Origin: Streptomyces leeuwenhoekii
GTDB lineage: Bacteria > Actinomycetota > Actinomycetes > Streptomycetales > Streptomycetaceae
NCBI RefSeq assembly: GCF_001013905.1
Contig: NZ_LN831790.1
Span: forward strand, 7,392,001 to 7,456,000
Direction of reading: 5' to 3'
Length of the DNA: 64,000 nucleotides
Shown: positions 21,030-30,881 of the stretch, one piece after another
Numbering within the stretch: position 1 is the stretch's first letter
Layout of the letters: each line of letters starts with the position of its first letter
Translations under genes and position numbers: made by a program
Notes under the pieces: generated by a model
What the model was told of the DNA's origin: nothing
The model's database searches: none
The model's input: the letters and a program-made list of their open reading frames with translations, nothing else

Positions 21030-24000
21030 CTATGCCGGCTCGACCGGCGCCGGGAAGTAACCGGAGTCGGTGAAGAACCGGGTGTACCTGCCGAACAGGT
21101 CGGCGTCGATCTCCGGGCAGGTGATGCCCGTGCCGGCCAGCGCGGCCTCCGTGGCGCTGACGTCCATCCGCATGTAGAGGGCCTCGCCCGCGGTCATGTA
21201 GCTCCGGAAGATGTCGATCACCGGGAAGAGCGCGTTGTCCCGGTCGGCGCGGACGGTGGCGACGAACTGGTCCCAGGGCACCTCGTCCAGGACATGGCCG
21301 GACGCGCGCAGCCGCGCCACCATCTCGGCGAAGCCGACCGCCACGGGGTTGAACAGGTGGAACGTTTCCCCGTCCGCCGTGCGGGACAGCGCCACGACGG
21401 CCGCGCTGACATAGTCCACCGGCACCATCGGGAACAGCGCGTCCGCGCCGATCGGCACCGCACCCGCCTGAAGGCTGCCCTTCAGACTCAGCCACACGAA
21501 GTCGCGGGTCTGGCAGGCGCCGTTGGTCTGCGCGCCGGAGACCACGTCGGCGCGGTAGACCGACACCGGCAGACCGCGTTCCCGGGCCAGGCCGATGATC
21601 TTCTCGGCGACGTACTTGCTCTGCCGGTACCCGTTGGTCAGTTCCTCCGGGGGCCCGGTGGGGTCCTGCGGGGCCAGGCCCCTGCCGCCGGGGGCCGGCT
21701 TGGCGAAGACGCCGGTGCTCGACACGTAGTGCAGCGGGACCGTCCGGTGCAGCGCGGCGAGCCGCAGCGCCTCCTCGGTGCCGGTGACGTTGGCCGCCTT
21801 CAAGGACGTGTACGGGTGCAGCCAGTTGACCGTCGCGCCGGCGTGGTAGACCACGTCGACCTCGCGGGCCAGCCGGTCGAACCGCTCGGCGCCGAGTCCG
21901 AAACGCGGTTCGGCGAGGTCGCCGGTGACGACCGACAGCCGCTCGCGGTCGATCTCGTCCCAGATGCCGTACCAGGTCAGGTTGGCCCGCAGCCGGTCGA
22001 GCGCGGTCGCCTCGTCGGCACCGCGGACCAGGCAGTGCACGGTGGCCCGGGTCGAGCGCATGAGGTCCCTGAGGAGGAAGGCGCCGACGAACCCGGTCGC
22101 CCCCGTGAGGAACACCTGCCCGGGGTCGGTGACCACGGTGGTGACGTCCCGCGCCGGGACCACGTCCTCGGCCAGGTGGACCTCGGCCGCGAAGTCCACC
22201 GCCGCCGGTGCGAGCGGCTCGGCGCGGCTGGCGAGCTCCGTGCCCAGGTACTCGATCAGCGCCGCGGGGCTGTCGTGGTCGAACAGCAGCGTCGGCGGCA
22301 GGCGGAGACCGGTCTCTGCCTCCAGCCGGTTGCGCAGCTCGACCGCCGTCAGCGAGTCGAACCCCAGGGCCGAGAAGGCGGTGGCGGCGGCGATGCCGTC
22401 GGTTCCGCTGTGGCCGAGCACCGCGGCCGCGGCGGTGCGCACCAGATCCAGCAGCAGCTCCCGCCGGCCGGACGTGTCGAGCGGGGCGAGGCGTTCCGCG
22501 AGCAGACCGGTGTGCTCGGCCGCCGCGGTGACCACGCGCCTGGCCGGCCTGCGGACCAGCCCCCGCAGCACGGGCAGGACCGGACCGGGCTGCCGCTCGA
22601 TCAGCGCCACGTCGAGGTGCATCGGCACCGTCGTCGGATGGCCGCAGGCGAGGGCCGCGTCGAACAGCTCGGGGCCCTCCGCCGGTTCGATGGGCCGCAG
22701 CCCCGACTGCGTCGCCCGGTTCCAGTCCACGTCGGACAACCGGGACGCCATGCCGTGCCGTTGCGCCCACGCCGCCCAGGCGAGGGAGTGGGCCGGCAGC
22801 CCGTTCGCCCTGCGGTGCTGGGCGAGCGCGTCGAGGAAGTGGTTGGCGGCCGAGTAGTTGGCCTGCCCCGGCGAGCCGACGACGCCGGCCACGGACGAGA
22901 AGAGCACGAACATCGTGAGGGGGTGGTCGCGGGTGAGTTCGTGCAGGTGCCAGGCGGCGTCGGCTTTGGGGCGCAGGACGGTGGCGAGGCGGTCGGGGGT
23001 GAGGGCGGTGACGATGCCGTCGTCGAGGACGCCGGCGGTGTGCACGACGCCGGTGAGGGGGTGCTGTGGCGGGACGGTGTCGAGCAGGGCGGCCAGTGCG
23101 GTGCGGTCGGCGGCGTCGCAGGCGGCGATCCGTACGGTGGCGCCCAGTGCGGTGAGTTCGGCGGCCAGGTCCTGGGCGCCGGGAGCGTCGGGGCCGCGGC
23201 GGCTGGTCAGGAGCAGGCGGGTGACGCCGTGGTGGGCGACCAGGTGCCGGGCGAACAGGGCGCCCAGCGCTCCGGTGCCGCCGGTGACGAGGACGGTGCC
23301 GTCCGGATCGGGCTCCGGCCCGGCCGTGGCGGTCGCCCGCACCCTGGCCAGCCGGGGGGTGCTCGCCCGCCCCGCGCGGAGGGCCAACTGGTCGTGCCCG
23401 GAGGCGATCGCGGCGGTGAGCCGCTCGGCGCTCGCCGGGCTGCCGTCGAGGTCGATCAGCGTGATACGGCCGGGATTCTCGGCCTGGGCCGACCTGACCA
23501 GGCCCCACACCGGGGACGAGCCGAGCGCCACGTCCTCGCCGTCGTGGGTGGCGACGGCGTGGTCCGTCACCAGCACCAGCCGGGAGGTGCCGCACGCCAG
23601 GGCGTCCTGCACCAGCTTCAGCGCCCCTACCGCCGTCCGGTGCGCCGCGGCCGCGGTGTCGTCCCCGGCCGCCTCGCCGAGCCATGCGACGAGGGTCTGA
23701 CCGGCGGCGTCCGCGACGTTCTCGACGCGGTGAGCCGGGCCGTCCGGCGGGGTGTGCCGGAGCGCGGCCCAGCGGGTGGGGGCGAGGTCCTCCGGGTCGG
23801 GAAGGGTGACCGGCGACCAGACCACGTGGAACAGCGATTCGTCCCGCACGCCGCCGGACCGCCCGGCGGGTGCCACCGGGCGCGGCCGCAGGGCGCGGAC
23901 CTCGGCGACCGGTTCCCCGGTCCCGTCGGCCAGCCACAGCCGGAACGCGTCCGGGCCCTTGGGCCTGATCCAGACCCGCAGGGTGCGCGAGCCGGTGGCG

Positions 24001-27000
24001 TACAGGCTGAACCCGTGCCAGGACAGGCCGGTGGTGTCCTGCCCGTCGGCGAGCAGCGGGTGCAGCGCGGAGTCGAGCAGCGCGGGATGGATACCGAAGG
24101 TGTCCGGTTCCGTCTCGTCGGGGAGCCGCACCTCGGCGAACAGCTCCTCTCCCCGCTGCCACAAGGTCCGCAGCCCCTGGAAGACCGGGCCGTGCGTGTG
24201 GCCCTTCCCGGCGAGCCGGTCGTAGAACCCGTCGAGCCCGGCCGGGGCGGCGCCGGGCGGCGGCCAGCTCTCGAAACGGACCTCGGGCGCCGGTGGCTGC
24301 TCGGCGAGCAGCCCGGTGGCGTGCACCTCCCACGCCGCCGCCGGGTCGTCCCGGTCCGGGCGGGAGGCGATGGTGAACCGCCGGTACCGGTCCTCACCGG
24401 CCGCGCCCACGGTCACCCGCACGTGGACCGCTCCGCCGTCCGGGACGGTCAGCGGGGTGTCGATCGTCAGGTCGGCGAGATGGGAGCGGCCGGTCTCGTC
24501 ACCGGCGCGGACCGCCAGTTCGGCGAGGGCCGCTGAAGGCAGCGTCACGGTGCCGTCGACACGGTGGTCGGCGAGCCAGGGATGGGTGTGGAGCGCGAGG
24601 CGTCCGGTGAACACCGCACCGTCGTCGCCGGCGAGCTCGACGGCCGTGGTCAGCAGTGGATGCCCCGGTGCGGCCAGGCCGAGCCCGGCGGAGTTCCGCG
24701 CCCCCGGTGAGGTGCTGTCCAGCCAGTAGGGCTGGTGCTGGAAGGGATAGGTCGGCAGATCGACCAGCGCCGCGCCCGTCCCGGCGAACAGACGCGACCA
24801 GTCCACCGTGTGCCCCACCGCGTGCAACCGGGCCAGCCCCGTCAGCACCCCACGGACCTGCGACCCCTCACGCTGCTGCAACGCCACGAACACCGCGTCC
24901 GGAGCACTCTGCGGACCCAGCGCGCTCAACACCCCCTCCGGCCCCACCTCCACGAACCGCGTCACACCCCGCTCGCGCAACCACGCCACATGATCGGCGA
25001 ACCGCACCGGCCGACGCACATGCTCCGCCCAGTACCGCGCCGAACACACCCCCTCACCACCGGCCATCGCGATCACCGGCTCCGCCAGCTCCACCGCCCC
25101 CACCACCGAGGCGAACTCCTCCACCACCGGATCCATCAACGGCGAATGAAACGCATGACTGACCGACAACCGCCGCGTCCGGCACCCCCGCCGGCGCAAC
25201 ACCGCCACCACCTCGGCCACCACCTCGGCAGCACCCGACACCACCACCGACGACGGACCGTTCACCGCCGCGATCCCCACCCGCGACTCCCGCCCCCGCA
25301 ACACCTCAGCCACCTCGGCCTCACCGGCCTCCACCGCCACCATCACCCCACCCGACGGCAACGCCTGCATCAACCGCCCCCGCGCCGCCACCACCCGGCA
25401 CGCATCCCCCAGCGACAACACCCCCGCCACATGCGCCGCCGCCAGCTCCCCCACCGAATGCCCCGTCACGAAATCCGGCCGCACCCCCCACGACTCCACC
25501 AGCCGGAACAACGCCACCTCCACCGCGAACAACGCCGGCTGCGTCCACCCCGTCTCATCCAGCCCCCGCCCACCGAAGACGACCTCCCGCAACGACCCCG
25601 GCAACAACCCCCCGAACCCCGCACACACCTCATCGAACGCCGACGCGAACACCGGGAACACCTCATACAGCTCCCGCCCCATCCCCGCCCGCTGCGCACC
25701 CTGACCGGTGAACAAGAACGCCGTACGCCCCTCACCCGCCACCCCCGACACCACACCCGCACCCGCACCCGAACCACCACCGGCCAGCACCCGCAGACCC
25801 GACACCAACTCCTCACGCCCGGCCGCCACCACCACCCCACGGTGCTCGAACACCGACCGCGACACCGCCAGCGACAACCCCACATCCCCCAACGGCACCC
25901 CACCCTCCACCAACGACACCAACCGCCCCGCCAACCCCCGCAACGCCCCCACCGAACGCCCCGACACCACCACCGGCACCACCGGCATCACCGGCTCGGC
26001 CGATGCGGCCGCGCGGGCTGACGCGGCCGGTCCGGCGGGCGCCGCCGCCACCGGCTCGTCCTCCGGGGCCTGTTCGAGGACCAGGTGCGCGTTGGTGCCG
26101 CTGACGCCGAAGGAGGAGACCGCCGCCCGCCTCGGCCGGCCCGTCTCGGGCCAGGGACGCGCCTCGGTCACCAGCTCCACCGACCCCGCCGACCAGTCCA
26201 CGGCGGGCGTCGGCTCGTCCACGTGCAGCGTCCGGGGAACCACCCCGTGCCGCATCGCCATCACCAGCTTGATCACACCGGCCACCCCCGCGGCGGCCTG
26301 CGTGTGCCCGATGTTCGACTTCAGCGACCCCAGCAGCAGCGGCCGCCCCTCCGGCCGGGACTGCCCGTACGTCGCCAGCAGCGCCTGCGCCTCGATCGGG
26401 TCACCCAGCCGCGTGCCCGTGCCGTGGGCGTCGACGACATCGACCTCGGCGGGGGAGAGCCCGGCGTTGGCGAGGGCCTGGCGGATCACCCGCTGCTGCG
26501 ACGGCCCGTTCGGCGCGGTCAGCCCGTTCGACGCCCCGTCGGAGTTCACCGCGCTGCCCCGGATCACCGCCAGCACCGGCAGCCCCCGGCGACGCGCCTC
26601 CGACAGCCGCGCCAGCACCAGCATGCCCACGCCCTCGGACCACCCCGTGCCGTCCGCCGCGGCCGCGAACGCCTTGCAGCGGCCGTCCGGCGCCAGCCCG
26701 CGCTGCCGGGAGAACTCCACGAAGCCGTCCGGCACCGGGATGGCCATCGCCCCGCCGGCCAGCGCCAGCGAGCACTCGCCGTTGCGCAGTGCCGTCACCG
26801 CGTGGTGGATCGACACCAGCGACGACGAGCAGGCCGTGTCCATGCTGACCGTCGGCCCCTCCAGGCCGAGGACGTAGGAGATCCGGCCGGAGGCGACGCT
26901 GGTCAGCATCCCGGTCATCGCGTAGCCCTCGGTGCCCGTGGACGCGGCGTCGACCATGGAGGCGTAGCCGGTGTACATCACGCCGACGAACACCCCGGTG

Positions 27001-27461
27001 TCACTGCCCCGCAGCGAGCGCGGGTCCATGCGGGCCCGCTCGACCGCCTCCCAGGTGGTCTCCAGCAGCAGCCGCTGCTGGGGGTCCATCGCGAGCGCCT
27101 CCCGCGGCGAGATCCCGAAGAAGGCCGCGTCGAAGCCCTTGATGTCGCTGAGGAACCCGCCCTCCCGCGCGGAGAACTTGCCCACCGCGTCGGGGTCCGG
27201 GTCGTACATGCCCTCCACGTCCCAGCCCCGGTCGGTGGGGAAGCCGGTGATCGCGTCGACGCCGTCGGCCGCCACGCGCCACAGCTCCTCCGGTGTCGAC
27301 ACGTCGCCGGGGTAGCGGCAGCCCATGCCCAGGACGGCGATGGGCTCCGACCGGCTCGACTCCAGCTCCTCGACCCGCGCGCGGGCCTTCTGGAGGTCGG
27401 CGGTGACCCACTTGAGGTAGTCGAGAAGCTTCTCGTTCTTGTTCGTCTGGCCGTCGCTCAC
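21030..27461 (-). CDS. Type I PKS terminal module: KS-AT-DH-KR-ACP-thioester reductase
   Basis: This 2143-residue protein starts at GTG 27461 and overlaps the regulator stop by four bases (GTGA), so it is translationally coupled. Residues 1-40 are a docking coiled coil ([20 protein letters not shown]). Then come KS (Cys211 in MDTACSSS), AT (Ser669 in GHSVGE, malonyl motif HAFH at 769), DH (His966, [10 protein letters not shown]), KR from about 1386 (TGGTGALG, Tyr1536, B-type LDD) and ACP (Ser1703). From about 1780 to the end lies an SDR-type TR domain, with [23 protein letters not shown] and the catalytic Y-x3-K in [11 protein letters not shown]. The TR releases the finished chain as an aldehyde using NAD(P)H. 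This makes it the last module, adding malonate as an alpha,beta-unsaturated unit. The aminotransferase fusion at 634 is the natural partner for the aldehyde. Confidence 0.96.
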   Translation of the reverse strand: MSDGQTNKNEKLLDYLKWVTADLQKARARVEELESSRSEPIAVLGMGCRYPGDVSTPEELWRVAADGVDAITGFPTDRGWDVEGMYDPDPDAVGKFSAREGGFLSDIKGFDAAFFGISPREALAMDPQQRLLLETTWEAVERARMDPRSLRGSDTGVFVGVMYTGYASMVDAASTGTEGYAMTGMLTSVASGRISYVLGLEGPTVSMDTACSSSLVSIHHAVTALRNGECSLALAGGAMAIPVPDGFVEFSRQRGLAPDGRCKAFAAAADGTGWSEGVGMLVLARLSEARRRGLPVLAVIRGSAVNSDGASNGLTAPNGPSQQRVIRQALANAGLSPAEVDVVDAHGTGTRLGDPIEAQALLATYGQSRPEGRPLLLGSLKSNIGHTQAAAGVAGVIKLVMAMRHGVVPRTLHVDEPTPAVDWSAGSVELVTEARPWPETGRPRRAAVSSFGVSGTNAHLVLEQAPEDEPVAAAPAGPAASARAAASAEPVMPVVPVVVSGRSVGALRGLAGRLVSLVEGGVPLGDVGLSLAVSRSVFEHRGVVVAAGREELVSGLRVLAGGGSGAGAGVVSGVAGEGRTAFLFTGQGAQRAGMGRELYEVFPVFASAFDEVCAGFGGLLPGSLREVVFGGRGLDETGWTQPALFAVEVALFRLVESWGVRPDFVTGHSVGELAAAHVAGVLSLGDACRVVAARGRLMQALPSGGVMVAVEAGEAEVAEVLRGRESRVGIAAVNGPSSVVVSGAAEVVAEVVAVLRRRGCRTRRLSVSHAFHSPLMDPVVEEFASVVGAVELAEPVIAMAGGEGVCSARYWAEHVRRPVRFADHVAWLRERGVTRFVEVGPEGVLSALGPQSAPDAVFVALQQREGSQVRGVLTGLARLHAVGHTVDWSRLFAGTGAALVDLPTYPFQHQPYWLDSTSPGARNSAGLGLAAPGHPLLTTAVELAGDDGAVFTGRLALHTHPWLADHRVDGTVTLPSAALAELAVRAGDETGRSHLADLTIDTPLTVPDGGAVHVRVTVGAAGEDRYRRFTIASRPDRDDPAAAWEVHATGLLAEQPPAPEVRFESWPPPGAAPAGLDGFYDRLAGKGHTHGPVFQGLRTLWQRGEELFAEVRLPDETEPDTFGIHPALLDSALHPLLADGQDTTGLSWHGFSLYATGSRTLRVWIRPKGPDAFRLWLADGTGEPVAEVRALRPRPVAPAGRSGGVRDESLFHVVWSPVTLPDPEDLAPTRWAALRHTPPDGPAHRVENVADAAGQTLVAWLGEAAGDDTAAAAHRTAVGALKLVQDALACGTSRLVLVTDHAVATHDGEDVALGSSPVWGLVRSAQAENPGRITLIDLDGSPASAERLTAAIASGHDQLALRAGRASTPRLARVRATATAGPEPDPDGTVLVTGGTGALGALFARHLVAHHGVTRLLLTSRRGPDAPGAQDLAAELTALGATVRIAACDAADRTALAALLDTVPPQHPLTGVVHTAGVLDDGIVTALTPDRLATVLRPKADAAWHLHELTRDHPLTMFVLFSSVAGVVGSPGQANYSAANHFLDALAQHRRANGLPAHSLAWAAWAQRHGMASRLSDVDWNRATQSGLRPIEPAEGPELFDAALACGHPTTVPMHLDVALIERQPGPVLPVLRGLVRRPARRVVTAAAEHTGLLAERLAPLDTSGRRELLLDLVRTAAAAVLGHSGTDGIAAATAFSALGFDSLTAVELRNRLEAETGLRLPPTLLFDHDSPAALIEYLGTELASRAEPLAPAAVDFAAEVHLAEDVVPARDVTTVVTDPGQVFLTGATGFVGAFLLRDLMRSTRATVHCLVRGADEATALDRLRANLTWYGIWDEIDRERLSVVTGDLAEPRFGLGAERFDRLAREVDVVYHAGATVNWLHPYTSLKAANVTGTEEALRLAALHRTVPLHYVSSTGVFAKPAPGGRGLAPQDPTGPPEELTNGYRQSKYVAEKIIGLARERGLPVSVYRADVVSGAQTNGACQTRDFVWLSLKGSLQAGAVPIGADALFPMVPVDYVSAAVVALSRTADGETFHLFNPVAVGFAEMVARLRASGHVLDEVPWDQFVATVRADRDNALFPVIDIFRSYMTAGEALYMRMDVSATEAALAGTGITCPEIDADLFGRYTRFFTDSGYFPAPVEPA

Positions 27462-28816
27462 CTGGACACCGCCCGGATCGAGTTCTCCAGTCCCGTCGCG
27501 GGACCCTGTTCGCCCAGCACCGAGGAGCCGAGCCGTTCCGCCAGATACAGCGCGAGGTGCAGGCGGAGATGGTCCTCGTGCAGGGACCGTCCGAGCAGTT
27601 GCTCCGCCTTCTTCACCCGGTACACCACGGTGTTCTTCGCGATGTGCAGGTGCTTGGCCGTGACGGCCACGGCCCGCTCGTTGTCCAGCAGGCAGCGCAC
27701 CGTCTCGCGCAACGCGGCCATGGTCCTGTTGTCCGCGGCGAGCGGACCGAGTTCGCGCCGCACGAAGTCGGCCGTCGCCTCGGCGTCGTTGCCCAGCAGG
27801 ATCACGAGTTCCAGGTCGCCGTAGTCGCACAGCGCGGACGGACCGGGCCCGGTGATGCGGCCGATCCGCTCCGCGGTGATCGCCTGCTCGTGGGAGCGCC
27901 GGAAGCCGGCCACACCGTGCCCCGGCAGCCCGGAGGCGACATGGACGTGTGCGGGCAGGTCCACCGGATCGTCCACCCGCCGCAGCTCGCCCGGGTGGTC
28001 GGAGGCGCGGCCGCCCCACGCCCACAGCCGCCCCGGGCCCGCGGGCAGCAGCAGCGCCGAGGAGCAGCCGGCCTGGTGCAGCAGGCGCAGCGCCGTGGTC
28101 TCCAGTTCGCGTGTGCCGCCGCCCATGCCGATCTCGTCCTGCCACAGCACCAGCGCCAGATGGTGCAGCGTCAGCTCGTAGCGCAGCCGGCGCATCGTCT
28201 TCCTGGTGTCGACCGGCTCACCCTTCAGGATGTCGGAGACCAGCTCGAAGCGCTCGCCCACGGACCCGGCGAACCAGCGGGTGCGTTCGGCGGCGAACTT
28301 CTCCGCCACCGCGACGGAGAGGGCCTCCATGCCTTCGAACAGATCGGCCGAGATGGAGCGCATCACGGCCGGCCGGTCCTCGGTGGGCACCAGCACCTCG
28401 CACCGTTCGAACAATTCGCGGGTGAAACTCGCGTGTATGGCCCGCACATAACGCAGAAGGAGATCGACGGTCATGTCATCGGAGATGCGTTCCCGAATGA
28501 CATGCGTGAGCTCCGCGGAAAGAAGGCCGGTAATGGCTTTCACACCGCTGAGCCGCAATACCACCCAGAGCGCCGTCGCCTCGACGAGGCGGGTTTGGCT
28601 GCCGGCGGTGCGGTCGAAGCGGGCGAACGGCTCCCCGGTCAGCTCGGCCAACAACTGACGGCTGTTCTCGATCGCCCATCCGGTGGCACCGGAACCGACG
28701 CGGACGACGGCCTCCTCGACCAACTTCGGGCTCGTCGCCGGGAGATGGTGGACGGACTCGTCGGCGGGACGCAGCAGGTGCAGCAGCGAATGGGCCGACG
28801 TGATCTGTTGCTGCAC
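27458..28816 (-). CDS. PucR-type transcriptional regulator of the PKS cluster
   Basis: This is a regulator of about 452 residues. The C-terminal 70 residues ([41 protein letters not shown]) match the PucR helix-turn-helix family; the preceding region is a GGDEF-like or CdaR-type middle domain. The N-terminal 150 residues are helical and not recognised. The start is uncertain: the open frame continues upstream to 29062, but that stretch is conserved non-coding DNA also found at 32125-32290, so I chose GTG 28816, which has no clear ribosome site. The 3' end overlaps the TR-PKS start by four bases. Regulator and terminal PKS module therefore form one operon, and the gene's promoter region contains the putative operators, suggesting autoregulation. 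Activator or repressor role cannot be told. Confidence 0.85.
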   Translation of the reverse strand: MQQQITSAHSLLHLLRPADESVHHLPATSPKLVEEAVVRVGSGATGWAIENSRQLLAELTGEPFARFDRTAGSQTRLVEATALWVVLRLSGVKAITGLLSAELTHVIRERISDDMTVDLLLRYVRAIHASFTRELFERCEVLVPTEDRPAVMRSISADLFEGMEALSVAVAEKFAAERTRWFAGSVGERFELVSDILKGEPVDTRKTMRRLRYELTLHHLALVLWQDEIGMGGGTRELETTALRLLHQAGCSSALLLPAGPGRLWAWGGRASDHPGELRRVDDPVDLPAHVHVASGLPGHGVAGFRRSHEQAITAERIGRITGPGPSALCDYGDLELVILLGNDAEATADFVRRELGPLAADNRTMAALRETVRCLLDNERAVAVTAKHLHIAKNTVVYRVKKAEQLLGRSLHEDHLRLHLALYLAERLGSSVLGEQGPATGLENSIRAVSR

Positions 28817-28970
28817 AGGAATGGCGGCCTGTGATATCGGGTAGCCTGACAACGAGTAGCCTCCGTACCGGAAAGCGGACGCGACTGGGTGCCAAAAGCC
28901 TGGCACGGTTCCACTCGAGGCGGGTAATCGCCCGGTAATCGCTCGCCGTGCGGCGCCATTACCGGGCGGT
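28801..28970. promoter_or_regulatory. Control region copy 1, between the PucR-type gene and the free-standing AT gene
   Basis: This divergent region shares extended similarity with 32125-32290. The block 28833-28889 differs from 32157-32213 at only three of 57 positions. Two more conserved parts follow: GGGTAATCG CCCGGTAAT in direct repeat at 28922-28939, and ATTACCGGG at 28958-28966, which is inverted relative to CCCGGTAAT. A paired GGCTAC element, 15 bases apart on the minus strand with TTGTCA between, lies at 28841-28861. I read the GGTAAT elements as operator sites and the GGCTAC/TTGTCA block as the promoter of the minus-strand operon. The free AT gene on the plus strand may use the same operators. 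Confidence 0.65.
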
Positions 28971-29043
28971 GGGCGGAAGTCGCCGGCGCGCGCGTTATCT
29001 TGCGTTCCGTTGATGCCCTGATCCGCAGTGCTGAGGAGTGCTC

Positions 29044-30366
29044 GTGACCAAGCCGGCGACACAGGATGTTCGAATCGGCTCCGGAGCCGGCGCGGTACCG
29101 TGGGTGCTGTCCGGGCGCAGCGCGGCGGGTCTGCGCGCGCAGGCCGCCCGCCTGGCGGCCCGGCTCGAGGCCGACTCGGCGGCGAGCGTCATGGACGGGG
29201 TCACCGAGGTGGGCCGGTCCCTGGTGGCGGCGGGCACCGCCCACGAGCACCGGGCCGTGGTGCTGGGGCGCGATCGAGCGGACCTGCTCTCCGGGGTGCG
29301 CGCGCTGGCCGAGGAGCGGGCGGCGGCGAACGTGGTCCGCGGGCGGGCGGACCGGCGGGCGGGGGCACAGGCCCGGCCGGTCTTCGTCTTTCCCGGCCAG
29401 GGCACCCAGTGGGTTGGCATGGCGGTCGGACTGCTGGACACCTCGCCCCTGTTCGCCCGGGAGATCCGGGCCTGCGGGCAGGCCCTGTCCCCGTACGTGG
29501 ACTGGTCCCTGGAGGACGTCCTGCGGGGCGTGCCGGGAACCCCGCCGCTGGACCGGGTCGACGTCGTGCAGCCCGTGCTGTTCTCGATGATGGTGTCGCT
29601 GGCCCGGCTCTGGCACGGGTTCGGCGTCGAACCCGGGGCGGCCGTCGGCCATTCACAGGGCGAGATCGCCGCCGCACATGTCGCCGGAGCGCTGTCGCTA
29701 GAGGACGCGGCACGCGTCGTCGCGCTGCGCAGCCAGGCCCTGACGGAGATCCGCGGACGCGGCGAGATGCTGACCGTGCTGGCCCCCAACGACCAGGTGC
29801 GCACCATGCTGGCCGGCTGGGACGGCGCGCTGTCGGTGGCCGCGGTGAACGGCCCGGCCACCATGACGGTGTCGGGCGACCTGGCCGCGATGGCCGAGTT
29901 CGGCGCCGCACTGTCCGCGGCCGGAATGATGCGCTGGCGGGTGCCCGGGGTGGACTTCGCCGCGCACTCCGCGCACGTCGAGAGCCTCAGGGAGACCCTG
30001 CTCGACCTGGCGGCCGGGATCGGACCGCGGCCGAGCGAGGTGCCGTTCTACTCGACGGTGACCGGGCGGCGCGTCGACACCGCCGGACTGGACGCGGAGT
30101 ACTGGTACCGGAACCTGCGCCAGACGGTCAGGTTCGACGAGGCCGTCCGGGCGCTGCTCGCCGACGGCCACAAGGTCTTCATCGAGTGCAGCGCGCAGCC
30201 GGTGCTCACGGTCGGGATGCAGGACACCGTCGAGCAACTCGGCGGCTCCGCCGTGCTGATGGCGACGCTGCGCAACGAGGACGGCGGAACGGACCGTTTC
30301 CTCGCCGCGCTGGCGGAAGCGTACGTGAACGGCGTGGCGGTGGACTGGACGCCCGCGTTCGCCTGA
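29044..30366 (+). CDS. Free-standing acyltransferase resembling a cis-AT domain
   Basis: This 440-residue protein contains only an AT with its N-terminal linker ([20 protein letters not shown], about 18-40) and its post-AT segment; there is no KS or ACP. Key motifs are FVFPGQGTQWVGM (about 114), Ser204 in [11 protein letters not shown], and FAAH at 305-308 where modular ATs have YASH (methylmalonyl) or HAFH (malonyl). It looks like an AT cut from a modular PKS and not like the discrete ATs of trans-AT systems. All complete modules in the window have their own AT. It may therefore load an AT-less module outside the window, supply an unusual extender, or clear stalled chains. GTG 29044 follows GAGGAG by five bases. 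The gene diverges from the regulator operon across the shared control region. Confidence 0.9.
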   Translation: MTKPATQDVRIGSGAGAVPWVLSGRSAAGLRAQAARLAARLEADSAASVMDGVTEVGRSLVAAGTAHEHRAVVLGRDRADLLSGVRALAEERAAANVVRGRADRRAGAQARPVFVFPGQGTQWVGMAVGLLDTSPLFAREIRACGQALSPYVDWSLEDVLRGVPGTPPLDRVDVVQPVLFSMMVSLARLWHGFGVEPGAAVGHSQGEIAAAHVAGALSLEDAARVVALRSQALTEIRGRGEMLTVLAPNDQVRTMLAGWDGALSVAAVNGPATMTVSGDLAAMAEFGAALSAAGMMRWRVPGVDFAAHSAHVESLRETLLDLAAGIGPRPSEVPFYSTVTGRRVDTAGLDAEYWYRNLRQTVRFDEAVRALLADGHKVFIECSAQPVLTVGMQDTVEQLGGSAVLMATLRNEDGGTDRFLAALAEAYVNGVAVDWTPAFA

Positions 30367-30627
30367 CGGGCCCCGGGGTGCTCGGCCCGGCAGCCGCGGA
30401 GGCCGGCGCCGCGGTCGACCGCCCCCTGACGGCTCTCACGCCCGGCTTTGCCGCCCGCCGGCGAACCGGCACACATGGTCCGCGTGGTGCGGTCCAGTTC
30501 ATACGGTCCGCGCGGTGCGGCCAACACGCACAGCCCGCGGGTGCGTCCGGCACCTGGGGTCCGCGACGCGCGGCCGGCGCATGGCCCGCGTGGCGACCGA
30601 CACGTCGTCCGCGATGCGGGGGCCGGC

Positions 30628-30782
30628 ACACGTGAACCTGACGCACCGCGCGGACGGTCACACGTGAACGTGACGCACCGCGCGGACCGGCACACGTGAA
30701 GGTGGCGCGCCGCGCGGACGGCAGACGCGACGTGGCGCGCCGCGCGGACCGGCACACGTGGCCCGCGTGGCGCGGACCGGTC
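30628..30782. repeat. Tandem repeat of about 31-33 bp, four to five degenerate units
   Basis: Successive units share a core of GGCACACGTGAACGTGACGC then ACCGCGCGGAC, beginning at about 30631, 30658, 30690, 30722 and 30754. The 30367-30880 gap between convergent genes holds no supportable gene; upstream of the repeats (30470-30630) are weaker, more diverged copies of the same GTGCGGTCC / CCGCG words. Spacing varies and there are no unique spacers, so it is not a CRISPR array. Confidence 0.7.
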
Positions 30783-30804
30783 CGTCATCCGCCTCGCGCG
30801 AACC

Positions 30805-30838
30805 GGCGTCCTGTGCGGCCCGGGCCGCACAGGACGCC
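30805..30838. terminator. Bidirectional terminator, perfect 34-bp palindrome
   Basis: GGCGTCCTGTGCGGCC (30805-30820) and GGCCGCACAGGACGCC (30823-30838) are perfect reverse complements with CG between them. It sits between the converging free AT gene (ends 30366) and the O-acyltransferase gene (ends 30882). Confidence 0.75.
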
Positions 30839-30881
30839 TGAGAGCTCACCGGCGCTCGCCCACCGGCGACGCGCGCTCCGC

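Noticed and set aside
20577..24536. 1319-codon open frame on the plus strand across the TR-PKS gene
   Set aside because: It mirrors the minus-strand PKS and its translation has no recognisable domain; the PKS reading shows all catalytic motifs.
28817..29062. N-terminal extension of the PucR-type regulator
   Set aside because: The same DNA occurs upstream of the O-acyltransferase gene, where it is non-coding, so it is a control region.
29028..30635. Alternative frame over the free-standing AT gene
   Set aside because: It overlaps the AT in another frame and is an Arg-rich shadow; the AT frame contains GHSQGE and a ribosome site.
30628..30782. CRISPR array
   Set aside because: Units are degenerate and contiguous, with no unique spacers of constant length and no cas genes.
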